Origin: Bradyrhizobium sp. 138
GTDB lineage: Bacteria > Pseudomonadota > Alphaproteobacteria > Rhizobiales > Xanthobacteraceae
DNA: 64,000 nucleotides
Direction of reading: 5' to 3'
Assembly (NCBI RefSeq): GCF_023074075.1
Contig: NZ_JADPKT010000100.1
Span: forward strand, 1-64,000
Shown here: in pieces, positions 1 to 8,335 of the stretch
Layout: each line of letters begins with the position of its first letter
Position numbering within the stretch: the first letter of the stretch is position 1
Notes under the pieces: model-generated
The model's input: the letters and a program-made list of their open reading frames with translations, nothing else
Told to the model about the DNA's origin: nothing
Database searches by the model: none
Position numbers and translations under genes: made by a program

Positions 1-1
1 C

Positions 2-799
2 AGCCGGCTCGCGCTCTCGAGCCATCATCCGGTCGCCGCCGCCATCGCACAAGCGGCCGGCGCCAGGTCCCCTGTTGTCGGTGCGGTCGAAGAGCCCGGG
101 CAGGGCGTCCGCGCGACCGTGGACGGCGTCGAGCTTCGTCTTGGCCGACCTTCTTTCTGCGGCGCGGAGGCACTGGTCGGCCGCGCCCTGGTCGATCCCG
201 AAGCCTCCATCGTCGCTTTCAGCAAGGGCAGCGAAAGCTTCATCCTCTCGGTCCGCCAGGGCCTGCGTCCGGATGCGCAGACTGTGATCGCGGCACTGAA
301 GGCGCGCAATATCGGCATCGAGATTCTCTCCGGCGATCGCGAGCCGGCCGTGATGGCGGCGGCCCATGCGCTCGACATTCCCGAATGGCGCGCCGGCGTC
401 ACGCCGGCTGACAAGATCGCGCGGATCGAGGAATTGAAGCGGCGCGGCGCAAAAGTGCTGATGGTCGGCGACGGCATGAACGACGCGCCCTCGCTCGCGG
501 CAGCCCATGTCTCGATGTCGCCGATCTCGGCTGCGCATCTCAGCCAGGCCACGGCCGATCTCGTCTTCCTCGGCCGGCCGCTCGCGCCGGTGGTTGCTGC
601 CATCGACGCCTCCCGCAAGGCGCTGCATTTGATGCGGCAGAACCTCTGGCTCGCGATCGGCTACAACGTTCTCGCCGTACCGGTTGCGATCAGCGGCGTG
701 GTGACACCCCTGATCGCGGCTGCGGCCATGAGCGGATCCTCGATCCTGGTCATGCTGAATTCGCTGCGCGCGCGCACCGCCTCGCGGGAGATCGTGTGA
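2..799 (+). CDS. fixI: Copper-type P1B ATPase FixI/CcoI, C-terminal part
   Basis: The 5' end lies outside the window; about 265 residues of the C-terminal half are visible. The fragment starts in the nucleotide-binding domain with the HP motif typical of heavy-metal P-type ATPases (S-S-H-H-P-V near residue 8). It contains the hinge motif G-D-G-M-N-D-A-P near residue 157 and ends in two hydrophobic segments. FixI/CcoI is an inner-membrane Cu transporter that supplies copper for assembly of the cbb3 high-affinity terminal oxidase used in microaerobic and symbiotic respiration. The next gene is fixS, whose ATG shares one base with the fixI stop, which settles FixI rather than a generic copper exporter. 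The phosphorylation Asp (DKTGT) and the metal-binding CPC segment are not in view. Confidence 0.9.
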   Translation, partial: SRLALSSHHPVAAAIAQAAGARSPVVGAVEEPGQGVRATVDGVELRLGRPSFCGAEALVGRALVDPEASIVAFSKGSESFILSVRQGLRPDAQTVIAALKARNIGIEILSGDREPAVMAAAHALDIPEWRAGVTPADKIARIEELKRRGAKVLMVGDGMNDAPSLAAAHVSMSPISAAHLSQATADLVFLGRPLAPVVAAIDASRKALHLMRQNLWLAIGYNVLAVPVAISGVVTPLIAAAAMSGSSILVMLNSLRARTASREIV

Positions 800-966
800 T
801 GGAAATCCTGGTCATCCTGGTTCCACTGGCGCTGATGCTCGGCGGTGCCGGTCTCGTCGCCTTCCTGTGGTCGCTAAGGAGCGGCCAATACGACGATCTC
901 GACGGCGCCGCCTTGCGCGCCATCGCCGACGATGAGTCGCCGCAGGAAGCCCCAGTCAAACGCTAG
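799..966 (+). CDS. fixS: cbb3 oxidase assembly protein FixS/CcoS
   Basis: A 55-residue protein (begins M-E-I-L-V-I-L-V-P) with one N-terminal membrane helix followed by F-L-W-S-L-R-S-G-Q-Y-D-D-L-D-G, the conserved signature of CcoS proteins. CcoS is a small inner-membrane factor needed for cofactor insertion into cbb3 oxidase. The start codon overlaps the fixI stop (TGATG), so translation is coupled, as expected for the end of a fixGHIS operon. Its stop codon lies in a CTAG palindrome that also supplies the stop of the convergent MFS gene. Confidence 0.9.
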   Translation: MEILVILVPLALMLGGAGLVAFLWSLRSGQYDDLDGAALRAIADDESPQEAPVKR

Positions 967-2162
967 CGCTTCAGGGCGAAGGTGAGCAGGGCGGCGACGC
1001 CGAGGGCCACGCCGACGCCGAGCACGCAGGCGTGCCATCCAAAGGCGTCGAACAGGCGCCCCAGCACGGCCGTACCGACCAGCCCGCCGCAGAAGTAACA
1101 GGCGAGATACGTCCCGCTGGCGATGCCGCGGTTGTCAGCCGCCGCCTGTCCGACGAAGCCCGTCGCTGCGGCCTGCGCGAAGAAGGTGCCGATGCCGATC
1201 AGAACCATGCCGGTGAGCACCTCGCCCAGATGCGGCGTCAGCATTAATGGCAGGCCCAGCCCGGCAACAGCGAGCGAGCCCCAGATCGTGGGCCGCGTTC
1301 CGAGCCGCGCCGCCACCTTGCCGGCCAGAAGTGTCGTGACGACCGATGGCAGGAACACGAGATAGACGAGGCCGATATCCATCATGCCGAGCGACAGCGG
1401 CGACCGCACCAGAACGAAATTGACGAAAGTGAAGGTGCCGATGAAGGCGAATAGAATGCAGAAGCCGATGCCGTAGGCCGCGCGCAATCGCGGGTTGCGC
1501 CAATGCGCGATCGTGGCGGCCAGCGGAGATCCCGCCGGTGCTATCGCATGCATCGGCGGCACGTGCTTGATCGTGAAGTAAACCAGCACCGCGCCCGCCA
1601 GGTTGAGGGCCGCGAAGAAATAGAAATTCCAGGCCAGGCCGAGGCCGTCGGCGACAGCCGCCGAGATCAGCCGGCCGACGAGGTTGCTGGCAACGTTTCC
1701 GGTGATGTAGGCGGCGAAGGCGCCGCCGGCGTCCATCGCGCTGCATTGCTCGCCGAGATAGGCGAGGGTGAGCGCGAAGGCGGATGCCATGCACAGGCCT
1801 TGCGCGACCCGCAGGGCGGTGAAGACAGCGAGATTTGGCGCGATTGCCAGCAGGCTCGTCGGGATTGCGAGCAGCGTGAGGCTAAGCAGGATGCCTGTCC
1901 GGCGGTCGATGTGCGGGCTGAAAAAGCCGACGACGAGGCTGGCCGTGGCCATGCCGAAGGTGCTGGCATTGACGGCAAAGCCCATCGCCGCGGGTGTGAC
2001 GTCGTAATGACGCGTCAGCGAGGGCAGGATCGCCTGCGTCGCGAAGAGGTCGACGACGGTCAGGAACGCGGTGAGGCCGATCACGAGCGATCGCAGCCAG
2101 AGACCCTGCGAGTGCGCCTCTATCGTCGTCGCGGGTTTGATTGGCGCAGAAAGGTCTGTCAT
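963..2162 (-). CDS. MFS transporter (drug/sugar efflux type)
   Basis: About 399 residues with the 12-helix pattern of the major facilitator superfamily. The N-terminal half contains F-A-T-Q-A-I-L-P-S-L and a short basic loop (S-P-H-I-D-R-R-T-G) at the 2-3 loop position; arabinose-efflux-type permeases of this kind export small molecules. The substrate cannot be read from the sequence. I prefer the ATG at 2162 (M-T-D-L-S-A-P-I-K): it has an AGGGAG ribosome-binding site about 9 bases upstream, whereas the ATG at 2180 has none. The gene is convergent with fixS, and the two stop codons overlap in CTAG, leaving no room for a terminator. A palindromic repeat lies just upstream of the start. Confidence 0.8.
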   Translation of the reverse strand: MTDLSAPIKPATTIEAHSQGLWLRSLVIGLTAFLTVVDLFATQAILPSLTRHYDVTPAAMGFAVNASTFGMATASLVVGFFSPHIDRRTGILLSLTLLAIPTSLLAIAPNLAVFTALRVAQGLCMASAFALTLAYLGEQCSAMDAGGAFAAYITGNVASNLVGRLISAAVADGLGLAWNFYFFAALNLAGAVLVYFTIKHVPPMHAIAPAGSPLAATIAHWRNPRLRAAYGIGFCILFAFIGTFTFVNFVLVRSPLSLGMMDIGLVYLVFLPSVVTTLLAGKVAARLGTRPTIWGSLAVAGLGLPLMLTPHLGEVLTGMVLIGIGTFFAQAAATGFVGQAAADNRGIASGTYLACYFCGGLVGTAVLGRLFDAFGWHACVLGVGVALGVAALLTFALKR

Positions 2163-2186
2163 GTCGTTGCGCTCCCTCATGCCTCA

Positions 2187-2223
2187 TGTCATTCCGGGTG
2201 CGGCTTCGCGACCCGGAATGACA
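2187..2223. repeat. Palindromic intergenic repeat, CATTCCGGG type
   Basis: A perfect 13-bp inverted repeat TGTCATTCCGGGT / ACCCGGAATGACA (2187-2199 and 2211-2223) with an 11-base loop. The right arm recurs at 49319-49332 in another spacer. It sits directly upstream of the MFS start, so it would form a hairpin in that leader. Confidence 0.75.
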
Positions 2224-2318
2224 TTGGGCTATCGCACTTGGCGCTTTGTCAGCCCGAGCGCGCGCCTCGTCCAAGGAGCCCGCTCAAAGCGGGCGTCTCG
2301 AAGGATGGCCGCAGCGAA

Positions 2319-2801
2319 TCACATGTGGTGGTCGTTGGGATCCTTGCGGACGTCGCCGACATAGAGAATGACGGTTTCCTTGCCGAGGTTCTTCCACCAA
2401 TGCGAAGTGCCGTAGACCTCGGGGCGGATGTCGCCGGCCTTGTGCACGATCGGATCGACGCAGTTGGAGGCGTATTCGACGATCTCGCCCTGTTGCACGA
2501 AGATCAAAGCGGGACGGTCGTCATGGCTGTGCCAGGGCACGATGCCGCCGGGCTCGATGGTCAGCTTGCGGAAGCGCAGCTCGCGGCCCTCGATATGCGC
2601 CGGCTGCTTGCCGAGATCGATCGCTCCGAGCGTGACGTCGGTAACGCCGACGGGTTTGTGGTCGACCATCTGCTGGGCGTTCGGCTTGGTCTTGCCGGCC
2701 GGGCATTCGCCGGCAACGACCGGCTGCGCCGAGAACGTGAGCGCGCCGACGATGGCAAGGCCTGGCCAGATCAGACGCGACAAGGCATGGCACTTGGACA
2801 T
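2319..2801 (-). CDS. Secreted cupin-domain protein
   Basis: A 160-residue protein with an N-terminal signal peptide (hydrophobic core P-G-L-A-I-V-G-A-L-T-F, cleavage likely after Q-P-V-V-A-G). A single cupin barrel follows, with the metal-binding motif P-W-H-S-H-D-D near residue 94 and a second conserved stretch around G-D-I-R-P. It is probably periplasmic. The metal and any enzymatic activity are unknown; small secreted cupins of this form are usually uncharacterised. It is transcribed alone, with a GGAG-type ribosome-binding site ahead of the ATG at 2801. The 156 bases between it and the MFS gene hold only the palindromic repeat. Confidence 0.75.
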   Translation of the reverse strand: MSKCHALSRLIWPGLAIVGALTFSAQPVVAGECPAGKTKPNAQQMVDHKPVGVTDVTLGAIDLGKQPAHIEGRELRFRKLTIEPGGIVPWHSHDDRPALIFVQQGEIVEYASNCVDPIVHKAGDIRPEVYGTSHWWKNLGKETVILYVGDVRKDPNDHHM

Positions 2802-3038
2802 GGGGAGGTCTCCTGTGTTGGCCGCAACCCCGCTGGTCGCCGGCTATGACGGGAGCTTCATCGAGATCGCCTTCCTTCTGAAATGCCGGCTTGCTCTCGA
2901 TGCGATAGCGCCGCGCTATGTTGATGCGCGGCGGCTATCGATCCGATTGGGCAACGGCATTTCCGCTTTGGCGGCATTCGGCGTCCGATGGCAGGGCGCT
3001 CGATTGGCGGGCGTTCACGTCAATCCGGAGGAGCACCC

Positions 3039-3089
3039 ATGCCGAAATTGTCCAAGACCTTGATCGCCGGCAATTTCTACGTGAACTGA
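3039..3089 (+). CDS. Possible 16-residue leader peptide
   Basis: A very short ORF, M-P-K-L-S-K-T-L-I-A-G-N-F-Y-V-N, preceded by a strong GGAGGAG ribosome-binding site at 3027-3033 (5-base spacing). It is followed 17 bases after its stop by a GC-rich hairpin (3106-3126) and then by the peroxiredoxin gene. The layout resembles a leader peptide with an attenuator. However, the peptide has no obvious regulatory codons and the hairpin has no T-run. It may also be a decayed gene start. It lies in the 355-base spacer 2802-3156, where I see nothing else. Confidence 0.3.
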   Translation: MPKLSKTLIAGNFYVN

Positions 3090-3105
3090 TCCGGCCTGGC
3101 GTCGC

Positions 3106-3126
3106 GGCCGCCCCTTGCGGGCGGCC
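3106..3126 (+). other. GC-rich hairpin upstream of peroxiredoxin gene
   Basis: GGCCGCCC at 3106-3113 pairs with GGGCGGCC at 3119-3126 around a CTTGC loop. It is followed by AAACCGGGAAAC, so it is not a canonical intrinsic terminator. It stands between the 16-codon ORF and the peroxiredoxin start. Confidence 0.5.
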
Positions 3127-3171
3127 AAACCGGGAAACTAATATTCGCCTCAGGACATGCCGGAGCAGAAG

Positions 3172-3888
3172 ATGACATCTCTCACGCTAGCCGATGCCGA
3201 ACAGCTCAGGCTTGCCTTCCAGCGCTGCCGCGACATGGACGGCACCCTGAACGAACAGCTCCGCGCCTACGCCGATGCCAGCCGTGCAGTCTTTCCGGCC
3301 TATGGCGAGGCAGTCGATCGCCTGGTGGCGAGGCTGGGCGGGAACGGCGGTGGCGAGGCCGCGCCGCGCCCGGGCGATGCGATGCCGCCATTCATGCTGC
3401 CGGACGAGGGCGGCCGCCTCGTCACGTTGCCTTCGCTGCTGGAGCGTGGTCCGCTCGCCGTGATGTTCTTCCGCGGCCATTGGTGTCCCTATTGCCGACT
3501 CAATGTCCGTGCCGTGGTTCAGGCGCAAGATCGCATCAAGGCCATGGGGGCGCAGGTCGTCGCAATCATGCCGGAGACGCAGGAATACACTGGGCGGCTC
3601 AAGGTCGAATCCGGCGCGCCGTTTCCAATTCTGACCGACCTCGACAACGGCTATGCGCTGTCGCTCAATCTCGCGATCTGGCTCGGCGCCGAAATCCAGC
3701 GCCTGTTGTCCTATCAGGACATGGCGAAATTCCACGGCAATGACGGCTGGATACTGCCGATCCCGGCCGTGTTTGTGATCGGTCGCGACGGGATCGTCAA
3801 AGCCCGCTTCGTCGATCCCGATTTCCGCAAGCGCATGGAGATCGATGACCTGCTCGCGGCGCTGGAGAGCGTGAGCCGGGAGAGCTGA
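3172..3888 (+). CDS. Peroxiredoxin-like (AhpC/TSA) protein with CPYC motif
   Basis: About 238 residues. The N-terminal 60 residues form a helical extension. A thioredoxin-fold AhpC/TSA domain follows, with the motif F-F-R-G-H-W-C-P-Y-C-R at about residues 99-109 (Cys105 and Cys108). C-P-Y-C is the redox pair of the PRX-like family; the enzyme probably reduces peroxides or disulfides in the cytoplasm, as there is no signal peptide. I choose the ATG at 3172 (M-T-S-L-T-L) because GGAG stands 6 bases before it. The ATG at 3157 is in frame but has no ribosome-binding site. The gene is convergent with the LysR gene 48 bases downstream. Confidence 0.8.
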   Translation: MTSLTLADAEQLRLAFQRCRDMDGTLNEQLRAYADASRAVFPAYGEAVDRLVARLGGNGGGEAAPRPGDAMPPFMLPDEGGRLVTLPSLLERGPLAVMFFRGHWCPYCRLNVRAVVQAQDRIKAMGAQVVAIMPETQEYTGRLKVESGAPFPILTDLDNGYALSLNLAIWLGAEIQRLLSYQDMAKFHGNDGWILPIPAVFVIGRDGIVKARFVDPDFRKRMEIDDLLAALESVSRES

Positions 3889-3936
3889 GTCGCAGCCTTC
3901 TCTCAAGAGGGGGAGAAGGGAGGAGGTCGGTCCCCG

Positions 3937-4818
3937 CTACCCTGCGATCTCGCGCCAGTCGGCGCCGCGCAGCATCCGCATCACCGCATTGGCCACCGCC
4001 GTACGCTGCCGGCCGGCCACGCCGTAAAGGCTGACGGTGCGGCGGGCGTCCAGCCCGGCGACGGCAGCGCGCGTCAGCTTCTCCGGCAGGGGCGAAGTGT
4101 GCGGCACCATGGCGACGCCGATGTCGGCCTCGACGAGCTCGATCAGGTCGCGCTCGCTCGAAATCTCGTGGCCATGCTCGATGCCGTGCTCGCGCAGGCT
4201 CGCGGAGATGCGGCGCGCGTGCTCGCAGAAAGTCCGGCTCAGCAGTTGCTCCGAGCGCAAATCGTCCAGTTCGATGCTGGTGCGGCCGGCCAGCCGGTGA
4301 CCGTCGCTGACGACGAGCTCGAAGCTCTCGGTGAACAGCGGCCAGACATCGAGCCGGTCCCAGGCCTCGTCGATTTCGGCGGCGATGCCGAGCTCGGCTT
4401 CTCCCTTCTTGAGGAACTCGCCGACCTCCCGGTTCGAGCCGCGCAGGAAACGGAATTCGAGCCGATTGAACTGCCGCCTGATCTCGTTGAGATGCGGGAT
4501 GAGCAGCGCGAGGTCGATCGAATGGGTCAAGGCAATGCGCAGTGCGCCGACCTCGCCGCTTCGGAACGAGGAGGCGAGCGAGCGCGCGCCGGCGGCGGCG
4601 TCAAAACACTGCTTCAGGAGCGGATGCATGCGCTGGCCGAGCTCGGTCAGTTGCGCCGCCGGCCGTTCGCGGCGGAACAGGTCGCCGCCAAGCTCGGCCT
4701 CGAGCTGCTTGATCGCGCGCGTCAGCGAGGGCTGCGTGACGTTGCACTCCTCCGCCGCGCGCGTGAAATTGAGCAACTGCGCCACCGCGAGGAAATAGCG
4801 GACCTGGTGCATTTCCAT
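3937..4818 (-). CDS. LysR-family regulator, divergent from bdhA
   Basis: 293 residues. An N-terminal winged helix-turn-helix (V-R-Y-F-L-A-V-A near residues 6-13; T-R-A-A-E-E-C-N-V-T-Q-P-S-L-T-R near 18-33) is followed by a periplasmic-binding-like effector domain, the standard LysR arrangement and length. The ATG at 4818 begins M-E-M-H-Q-V-R-Y-F, the usual LysR N-terminus; the reading frame is open further upstream, but that extension has no similarity to the family. It is divergent from 3-hydroxybutyrate dehydrogenase across 177 bases, which suggests control of that gene and itself. I could not identify a convincing T-N11-A operator. Confidence 0.85.
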   Translation of the reverse strand: MEMHQVRYFLAVAQLLNFTRAAEECNVTQPSLTRAIKQLEAELGGDLFRRERPAAQLTELGQRMHPLLKQCFDAAAGARSLASSFRSGEVGALRIALTHSIDLALLIPHLNEIRRQFNRLEFRFLRGSNREVGEFLKKGEAELGIAAEIDEAWDRLDVWPLFTESFELVVSDGHRLAGRTSIELDDLRSEQLLSRTFCEHARRISASLREHGIEHGHEISSERDLIELVEADIGVAMVPHTSPLPEKLTRAAVAGLDARRTVSLYGVAGRQRTAVANAVMRMLRGADWREIAG

Positions 4819-4995
4819 GGATCGGCTCCCAGCAAAGATGGTGGACCTTATCCGATCGGGCCGGCGAATGACATCCCGGCCGCAATAGCGCGCGCCTATG
4901 GATTCGGAAGCCAGCCGGTATTTCCGTTTGGGCCGACGATCGTCCAGGGTTCTGCGAAGGCTGGCAGCCCAGCCATCGCCAACGGAGATCGTGCC

Positions 4996-5820
4996 ATGAA
5001 CATACCGCTGAAGCCGCAGACGTCTCAGCCTGCACGCGCGCTCGCCGGCAAGGTCGCGCTTGTCACGGGTTCGACCAGCGGCATCGGTCTTGGCATCGCG
5101 CGTGCCCTGGCCGCAGCCGGCGCCGATATCGTACTGAACGGCCTTGGCGTCGCCGGCGAGATCGGCCGGACACGCGAGCAGATCGCTGCCGAGTTCGGCG
5201 TCAAGGCGAGCTACTCTCCAGCCGACATGACCAAGCCGAGATCGATCGCGGAGATGATCGCGGCCACCATCGCCCAATCGGGCCGGCTCGACATTCTCGT
5301 CAACAACGCCGGTATCCAACACGTCGCGCCGCTCGATCAGTTTCCAGTCGAGAAATGGGACCAGATCCTCGCGATCAACCTGACCTCGGCCTTTCACACG
5401 ACGCGGCTCGCGCTGCCGGCAATGCGTCAGAACGGTTTTGGCCGGATCATCAACATTGCCTCAGCGCACGGCCTGGTCGGGTCGCCGTTCAAGGCAGCCT
5501 ATGTCGCCGCAAAGCACGGCATCGTCGGTCTGACGAAGGTCACAGCGCTGGAGACCGCGGAGGAGGGCATCACCTGCAACGCAGTCTGTCCCGGCTACGT
5601 TTCCACGCCGCTGGTCGAGGCGCAGATCGACGGACAGGCAAAGGCGCACGGCATTTCCCGCGATCAAGTGATCCGCGACGTGCTGCTGGCGCAGCAGCCG
5701 AACAAGCGCTTTGCCACGGTCGAGGATCTCGGCGCGCTGACGGTGTTCCTGACGACGGACGCAGCCGCTTCGATCACCGGCATCGCGTTGCCGGTTGATG
5801 GCGGCTGGACCGCGCATTGA
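4996..5820 (+). CDS. bdhA: D-3-hydroxybutyrate dehydrogenase (SDR)
   Basis: 274 residues of a classical short-chain dehydrogenase. It has the NAD-binding T-G-S-T-S-G-I-G near residue 25, N-N-A-G, catalytic Ser in N-I-A-S-A-H, and Y-V-A-A-K. The motif G-L-V-G-S-P-F-K-A-A-Y and the C-terminal part match bacterial 3-hydroxybutyrate dehydrogenases. These interconvert 3-hydroxybutyrate and acetoacetate in breakdown of the storage polymer polyhydroxybutyrate. The patatin-like gene 70 bases downstream, in the same direction, fits a lipid or polyester-degradation operon. The N-terminal 15-residue extension before the Rossmann fold is slightly longer than usual. Confidence 0.85.
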   Translation: MNIPLKPQTSQPARALAGKVALVTGSTSGIGLGIARALAAAGADIVLNGLGVAGEIGRTREQIAAEFGVKASYSPADMTKPRSIAEMIAATIAQSGRLDILVNNAGIQHVAPLDQFPVEKWDQILAINLTSAFHTTRLALPAMRQNGFGRIINIASAHGLVGSPFKAAYVAAKHGIVGLTKVTALETAEEGITCNAVCPGYVSTPLVEAQIDGQAKAHGISRDQVIRDVLLAQQPNKRFATVEDLGALTVFLTTDAAASITGIALPVDGGWTAH

Positions 5821-5890
5821 GATGGGTCGGCGCAACAAGCCGCAGCGACCCGCCAATATCCGATCGGTGCAAGCTCACCAGGAGCGAGAC

Positions 5891-7039
5891 ATGAACGGCA
5901 TGCAGGACAACACGCAGAGCAAGGTGACGAATTTGCCAGGTCAGGTCGTGCTGGTGCTCCAGGGCGGCGGCGCGCTCGGGTCCTACCAGGCCGGCGTGTA
6001 TCAGGCGCTGCATGAGGCCGGGATCGAGCCGGACTGGATCATCGGCACCTCGATCGGCGCCATCAATGCGAGCTTGATCGCGGGCAACGAGCCCGGCCAG
6101 CGGCTGGCGCATTTGAAGGAATTCTGGAAGCGGATGGAGCAGAATCCGGTCTGGAATCTGCGTACCGCGTTTCCCGGTTTCAATGAGAAACTGGCTTATT
6201 GGTCGACCGTCACCAACGGCATTCCCGGCTTCTTTCGCCCCAATCCGTTGGCGCATGCCGGCGATTCGTATCCGCTGGGTGCCGATCGCGCCGGCTTCTA
6301 TTCGACCGCGCCGTTGGAGAAGACGCTGCTCGAGCTGGTCGATTTCAGCCTGGTCAATCGCTGCTCGCCGCGGTTGACGGTCGGCGCGGCACATGTCCGC
6401 AGCAGCCAGATGCGCTATTTCGACAGCCGCGACGGCGAACTGACCGTGAAGCACGTCATGGCCTCGGGCGCGTTGCCGCCGGCGTTTCCGGCGGTGCGCA
6501 TCGACGGCGAGCTCTATTGGGATGGCGGCATCCTGTCCAACACGCCGACGGAGGCTGTGTTCGACGATAATCCGCGCAAGAACTCGCTGATCTTCGCCGT
6601 GCATCTGTGGAATCCGATAGGCGCGGAGCCGACGACGATGGCTGAGGTGCTGAACCGGCACAAGGACGTGCAATACTCAAGCCGCATCGCGAGCCAGATT
6701 GCCCGCCAGCAACAGGCCCACCGCCTGCGCCACGTCATCAACCAGCTCGCCGCGCGCCTGTCCGAGAGCGAACGCCGCGACCCCGCGGTGAGGGAATTGA
6801 CCAGCTACGGCTGTCCGACCCGGATGCATGTCGTGCGGTTGCTGGCGCCGCAGCTCGACCGCGAGACCCATACCAAGGACATCGATTTCAGCCCGTCCGG
6901 CATCATGCGGCGCTGGGACGCCGGTTATGCGCACACGCGGTCTGTGCTCGAACGAAAACCGTGGATCGGCGAATTCGATCCGCTCGCCGGCGTGGTGCTG
7001 CACGAGCATATGGACGTGCTGCCGATTGCGGCGGAGTGA
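5891..7039 (+). CDS. Patatin-like phospholipase (DUF3734 C-terminus)
   Basis: 382 residues. The patatin fold is clear: oxyanion glycine loop G-G-G-A-L-G-S-Y near residues 25-32, nucleophile elbow G-T-S-I-G with Ser54, and the dyad aspartate in W-D-G-G-I-L-S-N. The last third is the arginine-rich extension found in the DUF3734 group. Members hydrolyse acyl esters. With bdhA directly upstream the substrate may be a hydroxybutyrate ester or a membrane lipid, but this is inference. No signal peptide. The start at 5891 (M-N-G-M-Q-D-N) follows GGAGCGAG. Confidence 0.8.
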   Translation: MNGMQDNTQSKVTNLPGQVVLVLQGGGALGSYQAGVYQALHEAGIEPDWIIGTSIGAINASLIAGNEPGQRLAHLKEFWKRMEQNPVWNLRTAFPGFNEKLAYWSTVTNGIPGFFRPNPLAHAGDSYPLGADRAGFYSTAPLEKTLLELVDFSLVNRCSPRLTVGAAHVRSSQMRYFDSRDGELTVKHVMASGALPPAFPAVRIDGELYWDGGILSNTPTEAVFDDNPRKNSLIFAVHLWNPIGAEPTTMAEVLNRHKDVQYSSRIASQIARQQQAHRLRHVINQLAARLSESERRDPAVRELTSYGCPTRMHVVRLLAPQLDRETHTKDIDFSPSGIMRRWDAGYAHTRSVLERKPWIGEFDPLAGVVLHEHMDVLPIAAE

Positions 7040-7124
7040 GGGCCTTGTGCATGATTGTCTTGCGCGGTGACGATGTCACGAGCGCGCATTCTGGGCTATT
7101 GTCGCGGCATCTTCGTCGTGAGGC

Positions 7125-8075
7125 TTGCCATTGGTTGCCGAAAAAGATCTGGAATCGACCCTCGACCAGGTTCGCGCCGATGCGGCAGGACCGGTTGCTG
7201 GCGTGTTCGGTCCTGATACGCTGACCTGGCGGATCGACCGGGAGGCCGTCATCTTCCTCGGCGCCGGCCGCGCATTGTTGCTGCAACTGGCCCATCCGTG
7301 GGTCGCGGCCGCCATCGCCGAGCATTCCCGCACCTTTGCCGATCCGATCGGCCGCTTCCATCGCACCTTCGATATCGTCTTTGCCATGGTGTTCGGCTCG
7401 CTCGACCGGGCATTGCTGTCGTCGCGCCAGCTGCACCGGCGTCACAGCATGATCGTCGGAGCGATGCCCGAGACTATCGGCCACTTTGCGGCAGGTTCGC
7501 GCTATTGTGCCAACGACATCCCGTCGCTGCGTTGGGTTCATGCGACGCTGGTGGAGTCCGCGCTGATGGCGCACGACCTGGTCCTGCCAGCTCTCTCGGC
7601 GGAGGAGCGCGAGCGTTACTGGACCGAGAGCCGGCTGTTCGGTGCCTTGTTCGGGTTGACGGCGGATGATCTGCCGGCGGACTGGTCGGGCTTTAGCGCC
7701 TACACCGCGGCGATGGCGCAGTCGGAGACACTGACCGTCAGCCCGGCGGCACGCGAGATCGCCACGCAGATTCTTGGCGGCCCGCGTCCATGGTTACGGC
7801 CGCCGCGCTGGTATCGTGCACTGACGGCGAGGATGTTGCCGGAACGCCTGCGCATCGGCTTCGGGTTCGAGCTCGATGCGCGGGACACCAGATCCGCTGA
7901 CCATGCGCTGAGATGGATCAGGCGCGTCTATCCAAGATTGCCCAATAGGCTGCGCTATGTCGGCCCCTACCAGGAGGCGCAGGCGCGCCTGCGGGGCGAG
8001 CCGCAGCCCGACTGGATGACCCGCTGCCTCAATCGGGCCTGGATCGGACGGCCGCAGATGGATGTGCGTCGCTGA
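7125..8075 (+). CDS. Oxygenase MpaB/DUF2236 family protein
   Basis: 316 residues, matching the MpaB / latex-clearing-protein-like family (DUF2236). It has an N-terminal F-G-P-D-T-L-T-W-R-I-D-R-E, then the family hallmark L-L-L-Q-L-A-H-P-W-V-A-A-A-I near residues 52-65, a conserved R-F-H-R-T-F-D, and a helical core. Family members are heme-dependent oxygenases or are uncharacterised; the substrate here is unknown. The start is TTG at 7125 with only a weak GAGG upstream; TTG at 7131 is an alternative. Confidence 0.7.
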   Translation: MPLVAEKDLESTLDQVRADAAGPVAGVFGPDTLTWRIDREAVIFLGAGRALLLQLAHPWVAAAIAEHSRTFADPIGRFHRTFDIVFAMVFGSLDRALLSSRQLHRRHSMIVGAMPETIGHFAAGSRYCANDIPSLRWVHATLVESALMAHDLVLPALSAEERERYWTESRLFGALFGLTADDLPADWSGFSAYTAAMAQSETLTVSPAAREIATQILGGPRPWLRPPRWYRALTARMLPERLRIGFGFELDARDTRSADHALRWIRRVYPRLPNRLRYVGPYQEAQARLRGEPQPDWMTRCLNRAWIGRPQMDVRR

Positions 8076-8143
8076 ACGCTCCCAGCGTGTCCCGGACAAG
8101 CTGCAACGCATAAGCGTTGCGGACAACGTAAACGCGGCGGCAT

Positions 8144-8200
8144 GGGCCCCGGCTCAGCAGCGCACCGTCGAAGAGACGCTGCGCTGCGTCCGGGGCACGA
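8144..8200. repeat. GC-rich dispersed repeat-like palindrome
   Basis: CCCCGG ... CAGCGCA ... TGCGCTGCGTCCGGGG forms an imperfect long palindrome in the spacer after the MpaB gene. It resembles other Bradyrhizobium intergenic palindromes, but I see no second copy in this window. Confidence 0.4.
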
Positions 8201-8230
8201 GCGGAGAGTGAGGCGGGCACTCTTCCAACA

Positions 8231-8319
8231 CCGTCATTGCGAGGAGCCCTTGCGACGAAGCAATCCAGACTGTCACCGCGGAGACGATCTGGATTGCTTC
8301 GCTGTGCTCGCAATGACGG
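8231..8319. repeat. Palindromic repeat family A, copy 1
   Basis: Arms CCGTCATTGCGAG and CTCGCAATGACGG with an inner pair GAAGCAATCCAG/CTGGATTGCTTC. The same architecture recurs at 12377-12462, 53150-53236 and 61849-61938. Here it lies between the convergent MpaB and glgA genes. Confidence 0.9.
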
Positions 8320-8335
8320 AGTACGAGCCTCAGCC

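Noticed and set aside
1503..2849. A 448-codon open frame on the plus strand across the MFS and cupin genes
   Set aside because: It runs antisense through two genes with recognisable folds and through a palindromic repeat; no domain is seen.
8231..8319. Repeat family A as part of a CRISPR array
   Set aside because: Copies are single, kilobases apart and internally palindromic, with no spacers.
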